Assembly: GCA_032111745.1 (NCBI GenBank)
Contig: JAULUH010000046.1
Coordinates: forward strand, 1 to 8,741
Length of the DNA: 8,741 bases
Origin: JAULUH01 sp032111745
Lineage (GTDB): Bacteria; Chloroflexota; Anaerolineae; JAAEKA01
Direction of reading: 5' to 3'
Shown here piece after piece: positions 1 to 5,468 of the stretch. The notes beneath the pieces are model-generated. The model was not told the DNA's origin, ran no database searches, and saw only the letters and a program-made list of their open reading frames with translations. Each line of letters starts with the position of its first letter. Within the stretch, counting starts at the first letter, position 1. The translations under genes were made by a program, and so were the position numbers.

Positions 1-41
1 GCACGTCCCGCCGTTTAACCCCTATGACTACCCATCACCTG

Positions 42-47
42 AGGAGG
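42..47 (+). promoter_or_regulatory. Ribosome binding site of the subtilase gene
   Basis: AGGAGG lies 5 nt before the ATG at 53 and supports that start. Two cautions apply. The subtilase frame is open without a stop back to base 2, so a longer protein starting left of the window cannot be excluded. Two other frames end here: one at TAA 16-18, and one at TGA 54-56 that would overlap the ATG as ATGA. Either could be the 3' end of an upstream gene in the same operon, but too little is visible to call one. Confidence 0.6.
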
Positions 48-52
48 CATGT

Positions 53-1456
53 ATGAACGAGTCCTTCCGGTCGGCCGTAGCCGCGGCAGCCGATGACCAG
101 CAGATCCCGGTGATCGTCCAGTACCGCAGCGACGAAGCCAGGACCCTCAGCAACCGCCGGGCCCCCGCCGGCGTGCTGCTTGGGGAGTCCTACGACCTCA
201 TTCCGGCCCAGGCCGTTCTGGGCTCCCCCGCCGGGCTCAAGCAGTTGGCCGACGACCCGGCCGTGCAAAACATCTGGCTGGACCTGCCCGTCCACACCAT
301 GCTGGATGTATCCGTGCCCCACGTCCGGGCCCCCCAGCTGTGGAACCTGGGCTTCGAGGGCGAGGGAATCGTGGTGGCTATCGTCGACACCGGCATCGAT
401 CCCGAGCATCCGGACTTCGAGGGCCGCATCGTCGCCGTCAAGGATTTCACCGGCACCCGGCCAGATGCCGGCGATGGCAACGGCCATGGTACCCACGTGG
501 CCAGCACCGTGGCCGGCAGCGGTGCCGCCTCCGGCGGCAAGTACATCGGCGTCGCCCCCGACGCCAGGCTCCTCGTCGCCAAGGTGTTGCGCGACGATGG
601 CGGCGGCGCCACCAGCCAGGTCATGGCCGGCGTCGACTGGGCAGTCAAACAGGGCGCCCACGTGATCAACCTCTCTCTGGGCGCTGACGTCGCCTGCGAT
701 GGCACCGACGCCATGTCCGCCATCTGCGACGCCGCCGTCGACGCCGGGGCCGTGGTCTGCGTCGCCGCCGGCAACGCCGGGCCTAACCCCGGCACCGTGG
801 GCTCCCCCGGCTGCGTGCGCAAGGGTATCACCATCGGCGCCACCACCGACGCCGATAAGGTCACCAGCTTCTCGTCCCGTGGGCCCACCAAGGACGGCCG
901 CGTCAAGCCCGACGTCTGCTTCCCCGGCCACAATATCGTAGCGGCCCGGGCCCGGGGCACCGCCATGGGCACGCCCGTAAACGAGTTCTACACCTCTGCC
1001 TCGGGCACCAGCATGGCAACTCCCCATGCCTCCGGCGCGGCAGCCGTGTTGCTCCAGGCTTTCCCGGGCATCACGCCGGCCGCGGTTAAAGAGCGCCTGA
1101 TGCGAACCGCCGTCGACCTGGCCCTCGACCCCAACACACAGGGCAGTGGCCGGGCAGACATCCTGGCTGCCTACGGCTATGTGCCGGTCCCGGTGCCCAC
1201 CCCAACGCCAACGCCGACCCCGGTGCCCACGCCGGTCCCGCCTCTGGTCCCGACCCCGCCGCCAACTCCCGAGCCGCCACCGCCCCCGCCTCCTGGTGGC
1301 TGCTTGACCTTCGGCCAGGGCACCCGTGGCGCCGGAGGGACCAGCACCTCCCCGATCTGGATCGTCCTGGGACTCCTCCTGGTCCTATGCATCCTGTGTG
1401 TCTGTCTCATGTCGGTCCTGACCGCCCTCGGCCTGGGCACTTCTGGTTGGTGGTAG
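53..1456 (+). CDS. Subtilisin-like serine protease (peptidase family S8) with Pro-rich stalk and C-terminal membrane segment
   Basis: 467-aa endopeptidase of the subtilase clan. Residues about 18-78 resemble a short I9-type propeptide (IPVIVQYRSDE ... DPAVQNIWLD). The catalytic domain spans about 95-375 and holds the full set: Asp112 in VDTGID, His145 in GNGHGTHVA, oxyanion Asn241 in AAGNAG and Ser320 in GTSMATPHASG, so it should be active. Residues 377-414 form a linker of PT/PV repeats and a polyproline run. Residues about 434-460 are a strongly hydrophobic, Cys-containing transmembrane segment, leaving only a few residues after it. No signal peptide is visible after the chosen ATG, which is odd for a subtilase; the true N-terminus may lie left of the window because the frame stays open to its edge. 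Six extra Cys (215, 225, 236, 254, 289, 417) could form disulfides. The substrate is unknown; family-level identification is secure, the start less so. Confidence 0.95.
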   Translation: MNESFRSAVAAAADDQQIPVIVQYRSDEARTLSNRRAPAGVLLGESYDLIPAQAVLGSPAGLKQLADDPAVQNIWLDLPVHTMLDVSVPHVRAPQLWNLGFEGEGIVVAIVDTGIDPEHPDFEGRIVAVKDFTGTRPDAGDGNGHGTHVASTVAGSGAASGGKYIGVAPDARLLVAKVLRDDGGGATSQVMAGVDWAVKQGAHVINLSLGADVACDGTDAMSAICDAAVDAGAVVCVAAGNAGPNPGTVGSPGCVRKGITIGATTDADKVTSFSSRGPTKDGRVKPDVCFPGHNIVAARARGTAMGTPVNEFYTSASGTSMATPHASGAAAVLLQAFPGITPAAVKERLMRTAVDLALDPNTQGSGRADILAAYGYVPVPVPTPTPTPTPVPTPVPPLVPTPPPTPEPPPPPPPGGCLTFGQGTRGAGGTSTSPIWIVLGLLLVLCILCVCLMSVLTALGLGTSGWW

Positions 1457-1461
1457 CCCGC

Positions 1462-1497
1462 AAGATTGGTCCAGTCTTCCGAGACTGGACCAATCTT
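1462..1497 (+). terminator. Hairpin after the subtilase gene, probable transcription terminator
   Basis: A perfect 16-bp inverted repeat (arms 1462-1477 and 1482-1497, starting AAGATTGGTCCAGTC) with a 4-nt loop begins 5 nt after the subtilase stop. It is followed by a C run and not by a clear T run, so it is not a textbook intrinsic terminator, but the stem is very stable and lies in the gap between two convergent genes. Confidence 0.65.
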
Positions 1498-1520
1498 CCC
1501 CCATAAACGACGTCATACAT

Positions 1521-1594
1521 CAAGTGCGTTGCACCGCCGCCTGCGCCAATTCTCTTGTTGCACGCGACTCCGTGGCGGCGGTGCAACGCACTTG
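1521..1594. repeat. Long hairpin element, copy 1 (21-bp perfect inverted repeat)
   Basis: Arms 1521-1541 and 1574-1594 are exact reverse complements; the left arm begins CAAGTGCGTTGCACCGCC. In RNA, A-U, G-C and G-U pairs at 1517-1520 with 1595-1598 could lengthen the stem to 25 bp. The 32-nt interior (1542-1573) has no obvious coding sense. The element lies 18 nt beyond the stop of the PIG-L gene, so it may end or protect that transcript. The same arm recurs in the hairpin at 7338-7413, which marks this as a dispersed family and not a one-off terminator. No target-site duplication is evident. Confidence 0.8.
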
Positions 1595-1612
1595 GTGTGA
1601 TCCCCAACCCCC

Positions 1613-2425
1613 TCACGCCGCTATTCTGTCCCAGAGCTCCCGCTCCACCCCCTCCGGCCAGCCCACCGTCGACCGTGCCAGCACGAAGGTCTCCAGCCGG
1701 AACCAGGGGTCGCCCAATACCGCCTCTGCCTCCTCCTGGTAGCGGCTGTTCAGCCCTATCTGCGTCCTATGGCATAGGATACCCTGCCGTTTTCGCTCAA
1801 CATAATCAGATACGTCGATGATCGTCGTGATCTCCCGCAGCGGCCGCCCGACAAAGGGGAAAGGCACCCCGTCCATCAACACGGCAGCCCGCTGGCCGCT
1901 CGCCACGCGGTCCGCAATAGCCTCCTCGGGCATCGTCCGGTAGTAGAGCTTGTCCACCCGGTGCACCGCGTTCCCACCGCCATCGGGAGAGCCCTCCGGA
2001 TCCGCCGCCAGTTCCACCGCCGCCGTCGCCCACCGGTGCACGGCCAGATGGTCGTAGTGTCCATAGATGCCATCCGGCCCAAACGTGATCACCACTTGCG
2101 GCCGCAGCTGGCGCACCAGGCGGACTAGCTTGCCCACTGCTTGCCCCTGGTTCACAATGGTCAATAGGCCATCCAGGTAGTCCAAGAAGATCGGTGGGTG
2201 GATGCTGTAGGTCTGGCAGGCACAATGCAGCTCTCGCTCTCGCACCGCGGGAAGACTGGCCGGCGTGGCCAGCTCAGGTGACGCAATCTGGCCAGCCTCC
2301 CCCCGGGTCGCCGTGACCAGGAACACATCGACGCCCTCGGCCGCGTACCTGGCCAACGTCCCTCCGGTGCCAAAAGCCTCGTCGTCAGGATGGGCGAAAA
2401 TCGCCATCAACGTTCGCCTACTCAT
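1613..2425 (-). CDS. PIG-L / LmbE family zinc deacetylase
   Basis: 270-aa protein of the PIG-L/LmbE family, which removes acetyl groups from N-acetylglucosamine-type sugars (MshB and BshB for low-molecular-weight thiols, PIG-L for GPI precursors, others for antibiotics or glycans). The zinc-site motif AHPDDE is at residues 11-16, with the second signature GHYDHLAVH at 122-130, preceded by VVITFGPDG. Ligands by family analogy are His12, Asp15 and His126, with Asp14 as the likely catalytic base. Length is normal for the family. The start at 2425 is chosen because MSRRTLMAIFAHPDDE is the usual N-terminus and an AGAAAGG sits upstream. The frame stays open to an ATG at 2557, but that extension runs through a repeat and is probably not translated. 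No mycothiol or bacillithiol partner gene is visible, so the substrate is unknown. It follows sbcD on the same strand after a 326-nt repeat-filled gap and probably has its own promoter. Confidence 0.9.
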   Translation of the reverse strand: MSRRTLMAIFAHPDDEAFGTGGTLARYAAEGVDVFLVTATRGEAGQIASPELATPASLPAVRERELHCACQTYSIHPPIFLDYLDGLLTIVNQGQAVGKLVRLVRQLRPQVVITFGPDGIYGHYDHLAVHRWATAAVELAADPEGSPDGGGNAVHRVDKLYYRTMPEEAIADRVASGQRAAVLMDGVPFPFVGRPLREITTIIDVSDYVERKRQGILCHRTQIGLNSRYQEEAEAVLGDPWFRLETFVLARSTVGWPEGVERELWDRIAA

Positions 2426-2434
2426 CGGCTGTGA

Positions 2435-2441
2435 CCTTTCT
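2435..2441 (-). promoter_or_regulatory. Ribosome binding site deciding the PIG-L deacetylase start
   Basis: AGAAAGG on the - strand lies 9 nt before the ATG at 2425. It supports the internal start over the in-frame ATG at 2557. Confidence 0.5.
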
Positions 2442-2514
2442 TCACCTCTGTTCTGCGGTCTCATTTCCTCTACGGCTAGTACACGGCAGCCGAAATACGC
2501 CACCGCCTTCAGCG

Positions 2515-2619
2515 CCGGAGTCGAGGCTTTAGCCGGGTCTATAGTGCCGCCTTCCACGCCGGAGTCGAGGCTTTAGCCGGCTCTTCAGCGCCCTCTTCCA
2601 TGCCGGAGTCGAGGCTTTA
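2515..2619. repeat. Tandem array, forward orientation: three copies with 44-nt period
   Basis: The core CCGGAGTCGAGGCTTTAGCCGG (22 nt) occurs at 2515-2536 and 2559-2580, and its first 17 nt at 2603-2619, where the assembly gap cuts it. Spacing is exactly 44 nt. The 22-nt stretches between cores are themselves similar, each ending close to GCCTTCCACG, so the true unit is about 44 nt, tandemly duplicated and drifting. The core contains a small palindrome, GGCT-TT-AGCC. It occupies the 5' flank of the PIG-L gene. The remaining unique sequence between that gene's start and the array (2426-2514) holds no gene. Confidence 0.85.
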
Positions 2620-2629
2620 NNNNNNNNNN
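2620..2629. other. Assembly gap (ten Ns)
   Basis: Ten undetermined bases lie exactly where the repeat orientation flips. Short reads cannot usually be placed across such an inverted repeat, so the number of Ns need not reflect the true missing length, and further copies may be hidden here. Confidence 0.95.
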
Positions 2630-2721
2630 CCAGTCACCAGACCGGCTAAAGCCTCGACTCCTGCCACCAGACCGGCTAAAGCCTCGACTCCAGTCACCAG
2701 ACCGGCTAAAGCCTCGACTCC
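2630..2721. repeat. Tandem array, reverse orientation: three copies with 30-nt period
   Basis: CCGGCTAAAGCCTCGACTCC, the reverse complement of the core on the other side of the gap, occurs at 2642-2661, 2672-2691 and 2702-2721, spaced 30 nt apart. The joining sequence is AGTCACCAG or TGCCACCAG followed by A. Bases 2630-2640 are the tail of another unit entering from the gap. Period and spacer differ from the forward array, so the two arms are not a simple inversion of one another. The array ends 30 nt beyond the sbcD stop and could fold with the forward copies in a read-through transcript. Confidence 0.85.
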
Positions 2722-2751
2722 GAATCGCGGGCGAAACTCTGCCCTGGCGTC

Positions 2752-4008
2752 CTAGCTTGGGTCCTCGGCCGCCATGATGGCCTCGGCAACTTCCAACAAG
2801 CGCTCGGCACGCTCCGGCGCCACGCCCTTGACCTCGAAATAGCGGGCCAGCAGCTCCACTGCCGTCAAGGACTCTACCGACACCGCTCCCAGCCGCTGGC
2901 GATCTGCCCGCTCTACCTCCCGGCTGATGCCCGCGATGACATAGGCACCCTGCAGCGCCTTCAGTACCTCCCGTTCCTGCAGTAGCGTCTCCTGCTCAGC
3001 CCGTAGCTTCAGCACCACCCGCACCACCGCATCCTCCAATGGCTGCGCCGCGATAGCCTCCAACACCTGCGCCGTCGGATCCCCGTCCACCTCCCGCAGG
3101 TCCACCGCCACGGTCACAAATGGCCGCGGAGGTCGCCGGTACTGGGTATGGAACTCCCACTGGGTCCGGCCTCTCTCCACCGTTGCCACCACCCACCCCT
3201 TGGGCTCCCGCTCCTCCCCGAAATCGATGCGCTCGATACTGCCGCTGTAGACCACCGGCGGGTGCTGATCCCCGTTCAGGCTCTGGTGTTTGTGGATGTG
3301 CCCCAACGCCACATAATCCCACGTCGGGTCGCACAGGACATCGCGCGGCACCGCCACATCGCGGCCGATCATGATGTTGCGCTCCGAGCCCAGGCTGGCC
3401 TCCTGTACGCTGAAGTGGCCCGTCAGCACCCTTGGCACGTCGGGCCGCTGCCCCGCCTCCTGGGCCAGGCCCCGGATATTCTCCACCAGCATGCCCCGCA
3501 ACAAGGCGTCGACCTCGGCGATCGACTGGCCGCGCAGGTCCTCGTCCGCCAGCAGCCGGCTCTTCAGGGGATAGGGCACCGTTGCCACCTGCAGGGACTG
3601 TCCGCGACGGCCCGTGATCTGCCAAAGCTTCTCCCTGTCGCCCACGAAGATATTGGGCACCTCCAACGTGTTGAAGATGCTGATGCTGGTCGCTCGCTGC
3701 GCCACCGCAGGCAGGTCGTGGTTGCCCACCAGCATCACCACCGGGATGCCGGCATCGGCCAGGCGCTTGATGCGCCGGGCAAACTCCCGCTGGTACGTAG
3801 GGTTTGGATCCCGGGTCTTGTAGGCATCCCCCGCAAAGATCACCACGTCGATCTCATGCTCCAGCGCGTAGTCCACGGCATCGCTCAGCCGGCGCAGGAA
3901 GTCCATCACCCGGCCGTTGATCCCGGTCTGCGGGTCCACACGACCGTAGTTCTCCATGCCGATGTGGATGTCGGCGATGTGCAACAGTCGTATCGCAGGA
4001 TTGCTCAT
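2752..4008 (-). CDS. sbcD: DNA double-strand break repair exonuclease subunit SbcD (Mre11 family)
   Basis: 418-aa calcineurin-like metallophosphoesterase of the Mre11/SbcD family, the nuclease partner of the SbcC/Rad50 ATPase that opens hairpins and trims DNA ends using Mn2+. All five metal-binding motifs are present: ADIHIG (Asp13, His15), FAGDAY (Asp61), VGNHDLP (Asn97, His98), TGHFS (His198) and LGHIHKH (His237, His239). The third motif reads GDAYK instead of the more usual GD-F-H/D form. Residues after about 295 form the capping region, and the helical tail (about 335-415) is a likely SbcC-contact region. Length fits the family. AGGGTGA at 4018-4024 precedes the ATG by 9 nt. The gene starts 20 nt after the stop of the membrane protein gene, so they are probably cotranscribed. 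The usual partner sbcC is not next to it; the repeat array and the deacetylase follow instead. If sbcC exists it lies elsewhere. Confidence 0.93.
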   Translation of the reverse strand: MSNPAIRLLHIADIHIGMENYGRVDPQTGINGRVMDFLRRLSDAVDYALEHEIDVVIFAGDAYKTRDPNPTYQREFARRIKRLADAGIPVVMLVGNHDLPAVAQRATSISIFNTLEVPNIFVGDREKLWQITGRRGQSLQVATVPYPLKSRLLADEDLRGQSIAEVDALLRGMLVENIRGLAQEAGQRPDVPRVLTGHFSVQEASLGSERNIMIGRDVAVPRDVLCDPTWDYVALGHIHKHQSLNGDQHPPVVYSGSIERIDFGEEREPKGWVVATVERGRTQWEFHTQYRRPPRPFVTVAVDLREVDGDPTAQVLEAIAAQPLEDAVVRVVLKLRAEQETLLQEREVLKALQGAYVIAGISREVERADRQRLGAVSVESLTAVELLARYFEVKGVAPERAERLLEVAEAIMAAEDPS

Positions 4009-4028
4009 GGTCGATCGTCACCCTGGGG

Positions 4029-5459
4029 TTATGGTTCGAGACCCGATGGCACTAAGACAGCCTGTTGGCGGCGCTGGCGGACACTGCGCCAGAAGAACCA
4101 GCCCCACAGGATCACCGTGTAGGTAATCAGTGGCTCATACGGCACGGAGTAGCGCCCGTTTTCGACCCGACCTATCATCGCCTGCGCCACCGAACTCAGC
4201 AGCACTAGCACGATCACCAGCCAGTGGGCCTCTGGGTCATAGTCATAGGGGTGGAGCTTTTGGCGCAGCGTTAACATCGAGTGCACCGCAATGGCCAGGA
4301 ACGCGGCGTTCACCGCGATCAGGGCCGCCCGCTCAGCTCGCCACAGCCAGCGTAGCGCCGTCGACACCAATGGAGCCCCAATCTTCTCCGGATCCCAGCC
4401 GATGGCCGATGCCCAGAACTGCGTCCAGCCCTTGGCAACAGATCGCAGGTACAGCGCAGGATGACGGACAAAGAGCCCCACCGACAGGTCTGTCAGCGCC
4501 CCCGATAGCCCGGCGAAGGAGAGGCCGGTGGCTGCCCGCATGTCGCCAGCGGCATCCCAGATGGTGTAAAGATAGCTCCCAGTCTCCGCCATGCGCTTGT
4601 CCCGGTAAGCAAGATAGATGTCCCGCAGCTCAGCATCCTCCTTGGGGGCTAGCTCCATGAATGGGCCTGCGTGCTCCACGATGGTGTAGCCAAGAATCGC
4701 CGATAGCCCAAAGGTGCCCGCAGTCCTCTGGTTGACCACGCCCCACCCCACCGCCAGGGCCATCGCTGGCACGGCAAAGGCCATGATGGAGAGAACCCAC
4801 CGCCACCCTCCCATCCCTTGCCGCCACCAGCGTACGCCGAGGAATACTGCGTACAGCGGGACCAGTACCAGGAGTAACGGCCGCGTCAGGACGGCCAGGC
4901 CCACCACCACGCCCATGATCGCCATGGGAAACAATCCCTGCTCCTCTTCTCTCTTGGTCATCACGAACAGGAAGAACGACGCCACCAGCAGAAACGCGCT
5001 CAAGGCCTCGGTAAGGATCGACGCCTCGAAGAACAACTGGTTGATCGAAAGCGGGTAGGTCAGCCCTACCAACAGCGCTACCCGGTCATCCTGTGTGTGA
5101 TAATACGCCAGCCCAAACAACATTAGCGAGACTACTATACCCAGCACAGACTGAAACGCCCACACGGTCCGGTAGTCCAGCCCGGCCAGCCACAACAGGA
5201 ACGGATATCCCGGTGACCGCGCGCCTGAGTTCTGGGACAGGTCCAGCGCCTGTATCTGCTGGGCCAGCTCCAGATAACCCAGCGTATCGTTGAACGGCAC
5301 AGGCTCATAGATGAGCCACATCACCAGTCGTACCGCCACGTTGACCATCAGGAGGACTAGCAGCGCTCTCACCCAGCCCCGCCTCTCAGGCATCTCCACC
5401 TGGCCTTGCCTCCTGGCTCCGGCCGCTACCGGTTCTCCGGACTTCGTTGCCTCTCCCAT
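4029..5459 (-). CDS. Multi-pass membrane protein, GT-C type (ArnT/PMT-like) glycosyltransferase
   Basis: 476-aa integral membrane protein with about ten hydrophobic segments (roughly 31-50, 98-120, 126-145, 149-167, 177-205, 220-243, 378-395, 412-430, 444-460). The first extracytoplasmic loop contains FNDTLGYLELA with Asp58 at the usual GT-C catalytic place, followed by ARSPGYPFLLWLAG (residues 80-93), a hallmark of the ArnT/dolichyl-phosphate-mannose transferase-like family. A late motif, GRVENGRYSVPYEPL (430-444), also resembles the conserved end of that family. Such enzymes move a sugar from a polyprenyl-phosphate carrier to a lipid or protein outside the membrane; donor and acceptor cannot be read here. 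The frame is open well upstream, but that part lies antisense-free inside the amidohydrolase gene in another frame; the ATG at 5459 is chosen for its ribosome site and its placement 2 nt after the amidohydrolase stop. It is followed by sbcD after 20 nt. Confidence 0.82.
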   Translation of the reverse strand: MGEATKSGEPVAAGARRQGQVEMPERRGWVRALLVLLMVNVAVRLVMWLIYEPVPFNDTLGYLELAQQIQALDLSQNSGARSPGYPFLLWLAGLDYRTVWAFQSVLGIVVSLMLFGLAYYHTQDDRVALLVGLTYPLSINQLFFEASILTEALSAFLLVASFFLFVMTKREEEQGLFPMAIMGVVVGLAVLTRPLLLVLVPLYAVFLGVRWWRQGMGGWRWVLSIMAFAVPAMALAVGWGVVNQRTAGTFGLSAILGYTIVEHAGPFMELAPKEDAELRDIYLAYRDKRMAETGSYLYTIWDAAGDMRAATGLSFAGLSGALTDLSVGLFVRHPALYLRSVAKGWTQFWASAIGWDPEKIGAPLVSTALRWLWRAERAALIAVNAAFLAIAVHSMLTLRQKLHPYDYDPEAHWLVIVLVLLSSVAQAMIGRVENGRYSVPYEPLITYTVILWGWFFWRSVRQRRQQAVLVPSGLEP

Positions 5460-5461
5460 GG

Positions 5462-5468
5462 TCACCTC
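5462..5468 (-). promoter_or_regulatory. Ribosome binding site embedded in the amidohydrolase 3' end
   Basis: GAGGTGA on the - strand contains both the Shine-Dalgarno sequence of the membrane protein gene and the TGA stop of the amidohydrolase. The next ATG is 2 nt on. This arrangement implies translational coupling of the two genes and fixes the start at 5459. Confidence 0.65.

Noticed and set aside
24..56. Small upstream open frame (ATG at 24 to TGA 54-56) overlapping the subtilase start
   Set aside because: Only ten codons, no ribosome site, and as likely to be the out-of-frame end of an upstream gene or chance.
35..1027. 330-residue - strand open frame antisense to the subtilase
   Set aside because: Gly/Ala/His-rich composition typical of GC-rich antisense; the + strand frame carries the complete S8 catalytic motifs.
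2515..2721. CRISPR array (22-nt repeats with regular spacing)
   Set aside because: The intervening sequences resemble one another within each array, the repeat orientation flips, the copies are few and short, and no cas gene is nearby.
3148..4122. 324-residue + strand open frame antisense to sbcD
   Set aside because: It mirrors the conserved sbcD frame, has no ribosome site and no recognisable motif.
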